From assembly GCF_012911605.1 (NCBI RefSeq), contig NZ_JAAMPT010000209.1, forward strand, positions 248,001-312,000: 64,000 bases of DNA, given 5' to 3'. Below are positions 8,695 through 19,135 of the stretch, piece after piece (within the stretch, counting starts at the first letter, position 1; each line of letters begins with the position of its first letter). Position numbers and translations under genes: made by a program. The notes beneath the pieces were generated by a model. The model ran no database searches, was not told the origin of the DNA, and saw nothing but the letters and a program-made list of their open reading frames with translations. The stretch is from Flavobacterium solisilvae. Its GTDB lineage: Bacteria > Bacteroidota > Bacteroidia > Flavobacteriales > Flavobacteriaceae.

Positions 8695-11247
8695 ATGTCT
8701 GACGGAGAAAAGTTAATTCCTATTAACATCGAAGATGAAATGAAATCAGCATACATCGATTATTCGATGTCTGTTATTGTCTCAAGAGCATTGCCTGACG
8801 TTCGTGACGGTTTAAAACCAGTTCACCGAAGAGTATTATATGGAATGTATGATTTAGGAGTTTTTTCTAATAGAGCTCACAAAAAATCCGCAAGAATTGT
8901 TGGAGAAGTTTTGGGTAAATATCACCCGCACGGCGATACATCAGTTTATGATGCTATGGTTCGTATGGCGCAAGAATGGAGTTTACGTTATTTGTTAATT
9001 GATGGTCAAGGTAACTTTGGTTCGGTTGATGGCGATAGTCCAGCAGCAATGCGTTATACTGAAGCCAGAATGAAAAAAATGTCAGAAGACATTATGGCAG
9101 ATATTGACAAAGAAACAGTTGATTTTCAATTGAACTTTGACGATACTTTGTATGAGCCAAAAGTAATGCCTACGCGTGTTCCAAATCTTTTGATTAATGG
9201 TGCATCAGGTATTGCTGTTGGTATGGCAACTAATATGGCGCCACACAATTTAACTGAAGTTATCGATGGAACTTTGGCTTATATTGATAACGAAGAAATT
9301 GAAATTGACGAATTGATGAACCATGTTAAAGCACCCGATTTTCCAACTGGCGGTGTAATATATGGTTATGATGGTGTTCGTGAAGCTTTTAAAACGGGTC
9401 GTGGACGAATTGTAATGCGTGCCAAAGTAGGTTTTGAAGAAGTAAACGGGAAAGAAGCCATTATCGTTTCTGAAATTCCATATCAAGTGAATAAGGCAGA
9501 AATGATCAAGAAAACTGCCGATTTAATTAATGAAAAAAGAATTGAAGGTATTTCAAACATCCGTGACGAATCGGATAGAAGTGGAATGCGTATCGTTTAT
9601 GAATTAAAACGTGATGCAGTTCCAAATGTAGTTTTGAATACCTTATATAAGTTCACTCAATTACAATCTTCTTTCAGCGTAAACAATATTGCATTGGTTA
9701 ACGGAAGACCACAAATGTTAAATCTAAAAGATTTGATACACTATTTTGTGGAGCATCGTCATGATGTTGTAGTGAGACGAACCCAATTTGAATTGCGCAA
9801 AGCAGAAGAAAGAGCGCATATTTTAGAAGGTTTAATCATTGCTTCTGATAATATAGATGAAGTAATTGCATTGATTCGTTCTTCAAAAGATGGCGATGAA
9901 GCTCGAACTAAATTAATTGAGCGATTTACGCTTTCAGAAATTCAAGCTCGTGCTATTGTTGAAATGCGTTTACGTCAGTTAACAGGTCTTGAGCAAGATA
10001 AATTGAGAGCTGAATATGAAGAAATTATGAAATTAATTCAGCACTTGAAAGATTTATTAGCAAGCAAAGAATTAAGAATGCAGTTGATAAAAGATGAATT
10101 AATCGAAATAAGAGATAAATATGGCGATGAGCGTCGTTCTGCTATTGAATATGCTGGTGGCGATGTAAGTATTGAAGATTTAATTGCCGATGAAAACGTA
10201 GTAATTACAATTTCACATGCTGGTTATATCAAACGTACTAATTTATCAGAATACAAGACACAAAATCGTGGTGGAGTTGGACAAAAAAGTGCAGGAACAC
10301 GCGATCAGGATTTCTTAGAACATTTATTTGTAGCTACAAATCACCAATATTTATTGTTCTTTACACAAAAAGGGAAATGTTTCTGGATGCGTGTATATGA
10401 AATTCCAGAAGGAAGCAAAACAAGTAAAGGTCGTGCTATTCAAAACTTAATCAACATCGAACAAGATGATAAAGTAAAAGCATTCATTTGTACACAAGAC
10501 TTAAAAGACGAAGAATACATTAATAGTCATTATGTAATTATGGCTACGAAACAAGGTCAAGTTAAAAAAACACCGCTTGAACAATATTCACGTCCGCGTC
10601 AAAATGGTATCAATGCGATTACCATTAGAGAAGATGACGAACTATTAGAAGCAAAATTAACTAATGGTGACAGCCAAGTATTGGTAGCTGTTAAGTCAGG
10701 AAAATTGGTTCGTTTTGAAGAAGAAAAAACACGTCCGATGGGAAGAACAGCTTCTGGAGTTCGTGGAATTACTTTAGCCGATGAAAAAGACGAAGTAATT
10801 GGGATGGTTTCTGTAAATAAAGATGATATCAATGAAACTCAATTATTAGTAGTAACTGAAAATGGTTATGGTAAGCGAACTAAGTTGGTTGACGACGATG
10901 GAGAAGATGTGTATAGAATTACGAACCGTGGAGGAAAAGGAGTAAAAACGCTTAATATTACCGAAAAAACAGGAGCTTTAATTTCGATTAATGCGGTTAC
11001 TGATGCTGATGATTTAATGATTATCAACAAATCAGGATTAACCATTAGAATGGAAGTTTCAGACTTGAGAGTTATGGGAAGAGCAACGCAAGGTGTTCGA
11101 TTAATTAATATCAAAGGAAACGATTCGATTGCTGCTGTTACTAAAGTAATGAAAGAAGACGAACCAGAAGAAGGAGTTGAAGGCGAAATCGAAAATGGAG
11201 ATAATACCGCTGAAACTTCGGAAGAAACCAATGAAACACAAGAATAA
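8695..11247 (+). CDS. gyrA: DNA gyrase subunit A
   Basis: This 850-residue protein is the breakage-reunion subunit of gyrase, which with GyrB introduces negative supercoils. The active-site tyrosine is Tyr121 in [10 protein letters not shown]. The quinolone region reads [10 protein letters not shown], with Thr82 and Asp86 at the positions of E. coli Ser83 and Asp87; Thr is the usual residue in flavobacteria. C-terminal pinwheel repeats occupy about 500-815, followed by a very acidic tail ([16 protein letters not shown]) typical of gyrase. The start is supported by a clear [14 protein letters not shown]-terminus. It is followed after 16 nt by a TPR protein gene on the same strand. Confidence 0.97.
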   Translation: MSDGEKLIPINIEDEMKSAYIDYSMSVIVSRALPDVRDGLKPVHRRVLYGMYDLGVFSNRAHKKSARIVGEVLGKYHPHGDTSVYDAMVRMAQEWSLRYLLIDGQGNFGSVDGDSPAAMRYTEARMKKMSEDIMADIDKETVDFQLNFDDTLYEPKVMPTRVPNLLINGASGIAVGMATNMAPHNLTEVIDGTLAYIDNEEIEIDELMNHVKAPDFPTGGVIYGYDGVREAFKTGRGRIVMRAKVGFEEVNGKEAIIVSEIPYQVNKAEMIKKTADLINEKRIEGISNIRDESDRSGMRIVYELKRDAVPNVVLNTLYKFTQLQSSFSVNNIALVNGRPQMLNLKDLIHYFVEHRHDVVVRRTQFELRKAEERAHILEGLIIASDNIDEVIALIRSSKDGDEARTKLIERFTLSEIQARAIVEMRLRQLTGLEQDKLRAEYEEIMKLIQHLKDLLASKELRMQLIKDELIEIRDKYGDERRSAIEYAGGDVSIEDLIADENVVITISHAGYIKRTNLSEYKTQNRGGVGQKSAGTRDQDFLEHLFVATNHQYLLFFTQKGKCFWMRVYEIPEGSKTSKGRAIQNLINIEQDDKVKAFICTQDLKDEEYINSHYVIMATKQGQVKKTPLEQYSRPRQNGINAITIREDDELLEAKLTNGDSQVLVAVKSGKLVRFEEEKTRPMGRTASGVRGITLADEKDEVIGMVSVNKDDINETQLLVVTENGYGKRTKLVDDDGEDVYRITNRGGKGVKTLNITEKTGALISINAVTDADDLMIINKSGLTIRMEVSDLRVMGRATQGVRLINIKGNDSIAAVTKVMKEDEPEEGVEGEIENGDNTAETSEETNETQE

Positions 11248-11263
11248 TTTAAAATAATAAAAA

Positions 11264-12577
11264 ATGAAAACAAGACACATTGTATTAGCTTCGGCTTTGC
11301 TAGTTTCTGTATCATCATTTGCTCAAAAAGATGAGTTGAAAAAGTTGAAAAAAATTTATGAAAAATCTGCTCCAACTATAAATGATGTTTCAGAATATAA
11401 AGCAACCTTAAATGCATTACAACCTTTAGCAACCGCAGAAGCAGATAACGTATATTATGGATTTTATAAAGCAATGACACCAATTGTAGAAATTATGTCA
11501 TTAGGAGCAACAGCAACACCAGAGAAAAAAGCTCAAATTGCTACTCCAAAAGTAGTTGCTGAGGTTGAAAAAGGATTAAATGCTACTTTAGATTATGAGA
11601 AAAAGGTAGGTAAAAAAATCTATACCGATGATATTTTAGCAAAAATAGCTCTTTTCAAACCAGAGTTATTAAACGGCGCCATTGCACTTGGGGATGCCAA
11701 ACGATACAAAGAGTCAGCTAGTTTGTTGCATTCAATTTACATGTTAGATAAAAATGATGTAAACATGTTGTTTTATGCAGCTGGATATTCTGTAAACGCT
11801 GAGGATTATGACAAAGCAATAGAATACTACAATGAATTGAAGAGATTAAATTATTCAGGTGAATCAACAAATTATTATGCTACAAATAAAACAACTAAAG
11901 TTGAAGAAAATTTTGGCAATAAGCAATTAAGAGATATCTCAGTTAATTCAGCTAAAACCCACGAAAAACCTCGTGATGAGAAAACACCATCAAAGCGTGG
12001 TGAAATTTATAAAAATGTTGCTCTAATATTAGTACAACAAGGAAAAACTAATGAAGCCATTACTGCTATTCAAGATGCGAGAAAAATAAATCCAGATGAT
12101 GAAGGTTTATTGTTTACAGAAATGGATTTGTACTTAAAACTAAATGATTTTGATAAATATACTAATCTAGTAAACGAAGCTTTGGCTAAAAATCCAACAA
12201 ATGCGGATTTGATTTTTAACTTAGGTGTTGTTGCAGGAAATGCCAATAAAATTGATGAAGCAAAAAAACATTATTTAAGAGCTATTGAAATCAAACCTGA
12301 TTATGCAAATGCTTATCTGAATTTATCAGAGTTAATGCTTAGAAGTGATGAAAAATTTGTTGATGAAATGAACAAACTTGGAACCTCTGAAAAAGACAAC
12401 AAAAGATATACTGTTTTAAAAGCTGAAAGAGAGAAAAACTTCAATGCAATCCTTCCTTATTTAGAAAAAGCAGTTGAATTAGATCCAACAAGTCAACCAG
12501 CAAAGAAAACGTTACTAAGTGTTTACAACGCACTTGAAATGACAGATAAATACAAAGCTTTAAAAGCAAAAATGTAA
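11264..12577 (+). CDS. Exported TPR-repeat protein
   Basis: This 437-residue protein begins with a Sec signal peptide (MKTRHIVLASALLVSVSSFAQ, cleavage near 20). Tetratricopeptide repeats follow, clearest at about 250-380 (NPDDEGLLFTEMDLYLKLND, NPTNADLIFNLGVVAG, KPDYANAYLNLSELML). TPRs mediate protein-protein contacts. The protein is predicted to sit in the periplasm or at the outer membrane. It is 16 nt from gyrA and probably co-transcribed, though no functional link is known. A strong hairpin follows at 12601-12630. Confidence 0.8.
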   Translation: MKTRHIVLASALLVSVSSFAQKDELKKLKKIYEKSAPTINDVSEYKATLNALQPLATAEADNVYYGFYKAMTPIVEIMSLGATATPEKKAQIATPKVVAEVEKGLNATLDYEKKVGKKIYTDDILAKIALFKPELLNGAIALGDAKRYKESASLLHSIYMLDKNDVNMLFYAAGYSVNAEDYDKAIEYYNELKRLNYSGESTNYYATNKTTKVEENFGNKQLRDISVNSAKTHEKPRDEKTPSKRGEIYKNVALILVQQGKTNEAITAIQDARKINPDDEGLLFTEMDLYLKLNDFDKYTNLVNEALAKNPTNADLIFNLGVVAGNANKIDEAKKHYLRAIEIKPDYANAYLNLSELMLRSDEKFVDEMNKLGTSEKDNKRYTVLKAEREKNFNAILPYLEKAVELDPTSQPAKKTLLSVYNALEMTDKYKALKAKM

Positions 12578-12600
12578 ATTATAGATTTATTCAATACAAA

Positions 12601-12630
12601 AATGCCTCGAAATTTTCGAGGCATTTTTTA
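12601..12630. terminator. Bidirectional terminator between the TPR gene and lpdA
   Basis: A 10-bp stem (12601-12610 with 12616-12625, AATGCCTCGA/TCGAGGCATT) followed by a T-run, with an A-run on the other side. It serves both convergent genes. Confidence 0.85.
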
Positions 12631-12645
12631 TTATCTGAATTCTTA

Positions 12646-14034
12646 TTACAAGTGAATAACTTCATCATAAGCAGCAGCTACAGCTTCCATTACCGCTTCA
12701 CTCATCGTTGGATGTGGATGAATTGCTTTTAGAATTTCGTGTCCAGTAGTTTCTAGTTTTCTTGCTACAACTGCTTCTGCAATCATATCGGTAACACCAG
12801 CACCAATCATATGACAACCTAACCATTCACCATATTTTGCATCGAAAATTACTTTTACAAAACCATCAGCAGCACCAGCAGCTTTTGCTTTTCCTGAAGC
12901 CGAGAATGGGAATTTGCCAATTTTCAATTCATATCCTTTTTCTTTTGCTTGTTTTTCGGTTAAACCAACAGAAGCAATTTCTGGAGTTGCATACGTACAA
13001 CCAGGAACGTTTCCGTAATCGATTGGTTCAACGTGTAAACCTGCAATTTTCTCCACACAATTAATTCCTTCAGCCGAAGCAACGTGTGCCAAAGCTTGTC
13101 CTGGAGTTACATCACCAATAGCATAATATCCTGGAACATTAGTTTGGTTGTATGCGTTTACTAAAATTTTATCTCTATCCGTTGCAATTCCAACCTCTTC
13201 AAGACCAATATTTTCGATATTTGTTTTAATTCCAACTGCCGAAAGTAAAATATCTGCTTCAAGAACTTCTTCACCTTTTGCCGTTTTTACGAAAGCTTTT
13301 ACACCATTTCCAGTAGTATCAATTCGTTCTACCGAAGCATTTGTCATGATATTTACGCCAGCTTTTTTCATAGAACGTTCCATTTGTTTTGAAATATCCT
13401 CGTCTTCAACAGGAACAATATTTGGCATAAACTCCACAATAGTAACTTCTGTTCCCATTGAGTTGTAAAAATGTGCAAACTCAACACCAATCGCACCAGA
13501 ACCAACTACAATCATTTTCTTTGGTTGCGTTGGTAACGTCATGGCTTGTCTGTAACCAATAACTTTTACACCATCTTGCGGAAGATTTGGTAATTCTCTT
13601 GAACGCGCACCAGTCGCAATGATGATATGATCAGCTGAATATTCAGTAACTTTTCCATCAGCAGCAGTAACATCAACTTTTTTCCCTAGTTTTATTTTAC
13701 CAAAACCATTAATAACGTCGATTTTATTTTTTTTCATTAAGAACTGAACACCTTTGCTCATTCCGTCAGCAACATCGCGAGAACGTTTTACAACAGCCGA
13801 AAAATCTTTGTCAAATTCTTTGATGGTTAAACCATAATCAGAAGCATGTTTTAGGTAATCAAAAACTTGAGCCGATTTTAAAAGCGCTTTCGTTGGAATA
13901 CAACCCCAATTAAGGCAAATTCCACCAAGATTTTCTTTTTCAATAACCGCTACTTTGAAGCCCAATTGCGAAGCACGAATTGCTGTAACATAACCGCCTG
14001 GACCAGAACCTAAAACTATAATATCGTATTTCAT
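12646..14034 (-). CDS. lpdA: Dihydrolipoyl dehydrogenase (E3)
   Basis: This 462-residue flavoprotein reoxidises dihydrolipoamide of 2-oxoacid dehydrogenase complexes and the glycine cleavage system, making NADH. The FAD motif GSGPGGY is at 9-15, and the redox disulfide Cys40/Cys45 lies in GGICLNWGCIPT. The NAD-binding motif is GSGAIGVEFA, and the C-terminal catalytic pair His441/Glu446 lies in HPHPTMSE. No E1 or E2 genes are adjacent, as is common when E3 is shared. Transcribed toward the terminator at 12601-12630. Confidence 0.96.
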   Translation of the reverse strand: MKYDIIVLGSGPGGYVTAIRASQLGFKVAVIEKENLGGICLNWGCIPTKALLKSAQVFDYLKHASDYGLTIKEFDKDFSAVVKRSRDVADGMSKGVQFLMKKNKIDVINGFGKIKLGKKVDVTAADGKVTEYSADHIIIATGARSRELPNLPQDGVKVIGYRQAMTLPTQPKKMIVVGSGAIGVEFAHFYNSMGTEVTIVEFMPNIVPVEDEDISKQMERSMKKAGVNIMTNASVERIDTTGNGVKAFVKTAKGEEVLEADILLSAVGIKTNIENIGLEEVGIATDRDKILVNAYNQTNVPGYYAIGDVTPGQALAHVASAEGINCVEKIAGLHVEPIDYGNVPGCTYATPEIASVGLTEKQAKEKGYELKIGKFPFSASGKAKAAGAADGFVKVIFDAKYGEWLGCHMIGAGVTDMIAEAVVARKLETTGHEILKAIHPHPTMSEAVMEAVAAAYDEVIHL

Positions 14035-14169
14035 TGTATAAAATTTACTAAATTAGTTGAGACTGCGAATTTAAGGATTTATTCTCTTTTAATAAAGTCT
14101 CAAAATTGTTTATTTTTTGGAGCGAATCGCTTGGGCTATTTTTTAAACCATTTTAATTTCAGTTTAAAT

Positions 14170-15930
14170 CTATTCTGATTTTTCCACCGCAAACTGAGAT
14201 TCATATAAATTCTTATAATAACCATCTGTTTTAGCAACCAATTCTTGATGCGAACCTTGTTCCACAATCATTCCTTTGTCCATTACAATAATTTTATCAG
14301 CATTAATAATGGTGGCCAATCGATGCGCAATAACAATCGAAGTTCTACCTTTTGTGATTCTTTCGGTTGCTTTTTGAATCAATTCTTCGCTATATGTATC
14401 AATCGATGAGGTTGCTTCATCCAAAATCAAAATACTCGGATTGCTAACATAAGCACGAAGAAAAGCAATCAACTGCCTTTGTCCTGATGAAAGCATCACG
14501 CCACGTTCTTTTACGTCATAATCATAACCATTTGGCAACGTTTTAATGAATTTGTGAACACCAATTTTCTTCGCAGCTTCAATAACTTCTTCTCTTGAAA
14601 TAGCTGGATTATTCAGTGTAATATTATTGTGAATAGTATCAGCAAAAAGGAAAACATCTTGTAATACAATGGCAATTTGTTTACGCAAACTTTCCAACTG
14701 AAAATCATTAATATTTTGGTTGTCAATATAAATCGAACCCGAATCTATTTCATAAAACCGATTAAGCAAATTGATAATAGTCGATTTTCCTGCGCCAGTT
14801 GCACCAACAATGGCAACGGTTTCTCCCGGTTTTACGTTTAGATTTATTCCTTTTAAAACTTCTTGATCTTTAACATAACTAAATCTAACATTTTCAAAAC
14901 GAATTTCTCCCGAGAAATGTCCAGCTATTTTTGTACCGTTATTTTGAACATCACTTTCACTATCAAGAATGTCAAAAACACGATTGGCAGCAATCATTCC
15001 CATTTGCATTTCATTGAATTTATCAGCAATTTGTCGCAATGGATTGAACAACATTCCGATAAACATGGTATAGGAGAATAAATCTCCAAACGTGGTAAAT
15101 TTATCACCATCCAAAATATGAAAACCACCATAAATTACGACAGCACCAAGAGATAACGATGAAATAATATCGGCAATAGGGAAGAAGATGGAGTTGTATA
15201 AAATAGTTTTAATCCAAGCTTTATTGTGTTTTTGATTGATTTCTTTAAACTTTTCAAATTCAATATCTTCTCGGTTAAAAAGTTGTACGATTTTCATTCC
15301 AGTTACTCGTTCTTGAACAAAAGTATTCATATTAGCAACTTGATTTCGAACTTCTTCAAAAGCTAATTGCATTTTTTGTTGAAAAACTCTTGTGGCATAA
15401 ACCAAAATTGGCATCGCCAAAATCACAATCCAAGTTAATCGCCAATTCATGTAGAACATAAAACCTAATACGACAATCATTTTTAGTAAATCACTAATTA
15501 TCATAAAAAGTCCTTGACTAAAAATGCGGGCAATTTGCTCAATATCTGAAACCGAACGCGTTACCAATTGTCCAACTGGTGCATTGTCAAAGTATTTCAT
15601 TCGGAAAGTAAGCATGTGATTGAACAATTTTGTTCGAATATCTTTAATGATATCTTGACCAAGCCAGTTTGCCCAATAAACAAAGTAGAATTGAGAAAAA
15701 ACTTCAAACAATAAAACAATTCCCATCAAAACAGCATACCAAAGTAAACCTTCTTGATCTTTAGGTTGAATATAAGAGTCAACGGTTTGTTTCAATAAAT
15801 AAGGACGTAAAGCAGCAAATACTGATAACAAAATAGCAAAAGCAATTACACCATAAAACCTTGCTTTATAAGGTTTGGTATATTTTAAAATTCTTTTAAA
15901 AAGATTAGAATCAAATGCTTTGGCTTTCAT
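14170..15930 (-). CDS. ABC exporter (MsbA/MdlB-like, TMD-NBD half transporter)
   Basis: This 586-residue protein has an N-terminal six-helix membrane domain (about 20-310) and a C-terminal ATPase with Walker A GATGAGKST, signature LSSGQRQ and Walker B ILILDEATSSID. It would act as a homo- or heterodimer in the inner membrane, exporting lipid or drug-like substrates. The sequence alone does not fix the substrate. It lies upstream of no partner gene; truA is 28 nt upstream on the same strand. Confidence 0.9.
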   Translation of the reverse strand: MKAKAFDSNLFKRILKYTKPYKARFYGVIAFAILLSVFAALRPYLLKQTVDSYIQPKDQEGLLWYAVLMGIVLLFEVFSQFYFVYWANWLGQDIIKDIRTKLFNHMLTFRMKYFDNAPVGQLVTRSVSDIEQIARIFSQGLFMIISDLLKMIVVLGFMFYMNWRLTWIVILAMPILVYATRVFQQKMQLAFEEVRNQVANMNTFVQERVTGMKIVQLFNREDIEFEKFKEINQKHNKAWIKTILYNSIFFPIADIISSLSLGAVVIYGGFHILDGDKFTTFGDLFSYTMFIGMLFNPLRQIADKFNEMQMGMIAANRVFDILDSESDVQNNGTKIAGHFSGEIRFENVRFSYVKDQEVLKGINLNVKPGETVAIVGATGAGKSTIINLLNRFYEIDSGSIYIDNQNINDFQLESLRKQIAIVLQDVFLFADTIHNNITLNNPAISREEVIEAAKKIGVHKFIKTLPNGYDYDVKERGVMLSSGQRQLIAFLRAYVSNPSILILDEATSSIDTYSEELIQKATERITKGRTSIVIAHRLATIINADKIIVMDKGMIVEQGSHQELVAKTDGYYKNLYESQFAVEKSE

Positions 15931-15958
15931 TAAAATATTAAATTTTAGATTTTACTCT

Positions 15959-16702
15959 TTACTCTTTACTCAAATAAGGATATTCAATTTTGGTTAAATA
16001 CAATCCGTGTGCAGGAACAGAAAATCCAGCTTTGCTTCGGTTTTTGCTTTCAATTATTTTTCGGAAATCATTCAAAGATACTTTTCCTGAACCAATATTT
16101 ATCATTGTGCCAACAATAGCTCGAACCATATTTCGAAGAAATCTATCGGCAGCAATAGTGAAAACTAATTTGTCTTCGTTTTGCTTCCAATTGGCTTCAA
16201 AAATTTTGCAATTGAACGTATTTACATCAGTATTCGTTTTTGAAAAGCATTCAAAATCAATATATTCAAATAATATTTTGCACGCTTCGTTCATTTTTTC
16301 AACATCAAGAGGTAAACTGTAATACCAACTATCGTCACTTTCGAACGCATTTTTTTTGGTATGAATATGGTATTCGTAAGTTCTTTTAGTTGCGTCAAAT
16401 CGTGCATGAGCATCATCATGAACTTTGATAAGGTCAAAAATAGCGATGTCTTTTGGCAAAAAAGAATTCAGTTTATAAACTATTTTTTTGGTATCAATTT
16501 CAGTTTCATAGTCAAAATGAGCAAACATTTCTTTGGCATGAACTCCAGAATCGGTTCTTCCAGCACCAAGAATATCGATGGTGGTTTTGAGCAACGTACT
16601 CAAAGCTTTGTTGAGCGTTTCCTGAACCGAAATTGCATCGGGTTGATATTGCCAACCGAAGTAATTTGTTCCTTTATAGGCTAATTTTATGAAATATCTC
16701 AT
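15959..16702 (-). CDS. truA: tRNA pseudouridine(38-40) synthase TruA
   Basis: This 247-residue protein carries the family motif GAGRTDSGVHA with catalytic Asp51. It isomerises uridines 38-40 in the anticodon stem-loop of many tRNAs. The last codons lie in a tandem ACTCTTT repeat (15951-15970), so the exact C-terminus may vary by strain. It is probably co-transcribed with the ABC exporter 28 nt downstream. A terminator for the gene upstream (16714-16749) shows that truA has its own promoter. Confidence 0.95.
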   Translation of the reverse strand: MRYFIKLAYKGTNYFGWQYQPDAISVQETLNKALSTLLKTTIDILGAGRTDSGVHAKEMFAHFDYETEIDTKKIVYKLNSFLPKDIAIFDLIKVHDDAHARFDATKRTYEYHIHTKKNAFESDDSWYYSLPLDVEKMNEACKILFEYIDFECFSKTNTDVNTFNCKIFEANWKQNEDKLVFTIAADRFLRNMVRAIVGTMINIGSGKVSLNDFRKIIESKNRSKAGFSVPAHGLYLTKIEYPYLSKE

Positions 16703-16713
16703 TGGTTGCTTTC

Positions 16714-16749
16714 ACAAAAAAATCCAAATTGTTTTGGCAATCTGGATTT
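16714..16749 (-). terminator. Terminator of the unrecognised 488-aa gene
   Basis: Hairpin arms AAATCCA (16720-16726) and TGGATTT (16743-16749), extended inward by ATTG/CAAT. On the minus strand the stem is followed by a T-run. It lies between that gene and truA. Confidence 0.7.
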
Positions 16750-16770
16750 GTAAGTGATTTATTTTTCTAC

Positions 16771-18237
16771 TTATGCTTTTTCTAAAATTCTGTTTGGATC
16801 ATAACCAAAAAGGTGATGTTGTTTTATCACTTCAGCAATTCCTTTTGGTAACATTTTTTCCCAACCTGGCGTTCCGTTGCTAATCATTTTTAACACTTCG
16901 CGCGAGAAGATTTTTAAATGGTCTTTGTCAAAATCAGTGATGTCGACCACTTTTCCGTTGTAAGCAAAGAATTTGTATAATTCTTTCATTCTCGGATGTA
17001 CTTTCAGGTTTTGAGAGTTGATGATTTCTCCGTTTTCATCTTCCATTGGATACAAGAAAACTTTCAAGTCGCGATAGAATAATTTCCCAAAAGCTTCAAG
17101 AATTCCACCACTTAAATGGCGATAGTATTTTTCGTCAAAAATATCAATAAGATTATTTACTCCCATTGCTAATCCCATTCTGGCTTTGGTATAACTAGAG
17201 AAATATTCTACTACTTTATAATATTCTTGGAAGTTAGAAATCATTACTGTTTGACCTAATGAGCAAAGTAATTCAGCTCTGTCCATGAAATCTCTTTCGT
17301 CAATTTCTCCTTCAGAACGAAGGTTTGATAACGTAATTTCAAAAACTACTAAAGCATTATCTTTATCAACTTTACTTTCGTCAAGAAACATTTTTAATGA
17401 TTTCTCATACATATCCATATTTACCTGAGTAACAGGACGGAAACTTCCTCTAATAGCTAGGATATTCTTTTTATATAAAATTGCTGCGGGTAAAATATTG
17501 TTTCCATCTGGACCAAACATTACCGCTTCTGTCATTCCGTTTTTAACCAATTGTAAACTCATTAATCGGTTATCAACATTAGCAAATCTTGGACCAGAAA
17601 AGTTGATAGTATCAATTTCTAGTTGGTCTTTATCTAAGTGATCATACAAATAACGAAGCAATTTTTTTGGATCGTTGTATTTGTAATAAGCACCATAAAT
17701 CAAGTTCACGCCAAGAATTCCAAGCGTTTCTTGTTGCAATTTTGCATCGGTTTCCTTAAAACGAATGTGTAACGTAATTTCGTTATAATCTTCATCAGGT
17801 TCAACTTGGTATTTAATCCCAACCCAACCATGACCTTTAAATTGTTTTGCAAAATCGATTGTGGCAACCGTATTGGCAAAACTGAAGAATATTTTATTAG
17901 GATGTTTGTCTCTTTTTAAACGCTTTTCAATCAGTTCGACTTCATGGTTTAGCATTTTTTTTAAGCGACTTTCGGTAACATATCGTCCGTCATCTTCAAC
18001 ACCATAAATAGCGTCACTAAAATCTTTATCATAAGCCGACATTGCTTTTGCAATTGTTCCAGACGAACCACCAGCACGGAAAAAATGTCTTACAGTTTCT
18101 TGTCCAGCGCCAATTTCAGCAAAAGTTCCATAGATATTCTCATTTAGATTAATTCGAAGTGCTTTATCTTTAATGGCAGGAATTTGTTCAATGGCTTTGT
18201 CGCCTTTTAACTTTATGTTTGAAATGATTGTATCCAT
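16771..18237 (-). CDS. Conserved protein of unknown function (488 aa)
   Basis: I do not recognise a characterised family. The 488-residue protein is soluble-looking, with no signal peptide or membrane helix. Motif-like stretches include NLNENIYGTFAEIGAGQETV (30-49), FFRAGGSSGTIAKAMSAYD (53-71) and DRAELLCSLGQTVMISNFQ. The glycine-rich segments could bind a nucleotide or cofactor, but this is not established. It is a single-gene unit, with its own terminator at 16714-16749 and a -7 box TAACTTTG (minus, 18256-18263). Length and even composition suggest a normal, expressed gene. Confidence 0.75.
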   Translation of the reverse strand: MDTIISNIKLKGDKAIEQIPAIKDKALRINLNENIYGTFAEIGAGQETVRHFFRAGGSSGTIAKAMSAYDKDFSDAIYGVEDDGRYVTESRLKKMLNHEVELIEKRLKRDKHPNKIFFSFANTVATIDFAKQFKGHGWVGIKYQVEPDEDYNEITLHIRFKETDAKLQQETLGILGVNLIYGAYYKYNDPKKLLRYLYDHLDKDQLEIDTINFSGPRFANVDNRLMSLQLVKNGMTEAVMFGPDGNNILPAAILYKKNILAIRGSFRPVTQVNMDMYEKSLKMFLDESKVDKDNALVVFEITLSNLRSEGEIDERDFMDRAELLCSLGQTVMISNFQEYYKVVEYFSSYTKARMGLAMGVNNLIDIFDEKYYRHLSGGILEAFGKLFYRDLKVFLYPMEDENGEIINSQNLKVHPRMKELYKFFAYNGKVVDITDFDKDHLKIFSREVLKMISNGTPGWEKMLPKGIAEVIKQHHLFGYDPNRILEKA

Positions 18238-18255
18238 AATATTTTATATACTTTG

Positions 18256-18263
18256 CAAAGTTA
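18256..18263 (-). promoter_or_regulatory. -7 box for the 488-aa gene
   Basis: Minus strand TAACTTTG matches TAnnTTTG, 18 nt before the start codon. No clear -33 TTG is seen. Confidence 0.35.
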
Positions 18264-18360
18264 GTAAAATAGGTGTTTTATTAAAAGTTAATTAACCCAA
18301 TTTTTGGAATCTATTGAACTTAAAGTTTAATTTTACGAAGTTATAATCAAAAACCATGCT

Positions 18361-19131
18361 ATGATGCAAGTTTATTTTCTTGGAACAGGTACATCTCAAG
18401 GTATTCCAGTCATTGGAAGTAATCATTCTGTTTGTAAAAGTAACGATTTAAAAGACAAACGATTGCGAGTTTCGGTTTGGATAACTTGGAATGATAGCTC
18501 GGTTGTAATTGATTGCGGACCCGATTTTAGACAACAAATGTTAACTTCGGGTTGTACAAAATTGGATGCACTTTTTTTAACTCATGAACATGCTGATCAC
18601 ACCGCTGGATTAGATGATATTCGTCCATTTAACTTTATGCAAGCAAAACCCATTCCGGTTTATGGACATCGTTATGTTTTAGATAATTTAGCACAACGTT
18701 TTGATTATATATTTAGAACCGAAAATAGATATCCTGGCGCGCCAAGTGTTGAACCCATTGAAGTTATCAATAATCAATCGGTTTTTATGGATGGTTTAGA
18801 GATTATTCCAATTGATGTTGATCATGGCGGAACGCAAGTTTTTGGTTATCGTTTTGGAGATTTTGCTTATCTAACCGATGTAAAAAAAATGAATGGCATT
18901 GAAATTGATAAGTTAAAAGGAGTGAAGGTTTTAGTTGTGAATGCATTGCGAGAAGAACCACATCATTCACATTTTAGTTTGCAGGATGCGTTAGATTTTA
19001 TACATTTGGTACAACCAGAAAAAGCTTTTTTAACACATATCAGTCATTTGCTTGGATTTCATGAAGAAGTGCAAAAAAGATTACCTAAAAATGTGTTTTT
19101 GGCTTATGACAATTTAAAAATTACCATTTAA
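18361..19131 (+). CDS. MBL-fold metallo-hydrolase (PhnP-like)
   Basis: This 256-residue protein has the beta-lactamase-fold signature LTHEHADHTAGLDDIRPF, with metal ligands His75, His77, Asp79 and His80. The N-terminus, YFLGTGTSQGIPVIGS, is typical of the PhnP/Lpp-type cyclic phosphodiesterase group. It probably hydrolyses a phosphodiester; the substrate is unknown. Two adjacent ATGs (18361 and 18364) are possible starts. The next gene starts 4 nt after its stop, so the two are co-transcribed. Confidence 0.85.
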   Translation: MMQVYFLGTGTSQGIPVIGSNHSVCKSNDLKDKRLRVSVWITWNDSSVVIDCGPDFRQQMLTSGCTKLDALFLTHEHADHTAGLDDIRPFNFMQAKPIPVYGHRYVLDNLAQRFDYIFRTENRYPGAPSVEPIEVINNQSVFMDGLEIIPIDVDHGGTQVFGYRFGDFAYLTDVKKMNGIEIDKLKGVKVLVVNALREEPHHSHFSLQDALDFIHLVQPEKAFLTHISHLLGFHEEVQKRLPKNVFLAYDNLKITI

Positions 19132-19135
19132 AATT

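Noticed and set aside
8695..11247. Thr82 in the GyrA quinolone region, possible resistance allele
   Set aside because: Thr is the common residue at this position in flavobacteria, so it is likely native and not a selected mutation.
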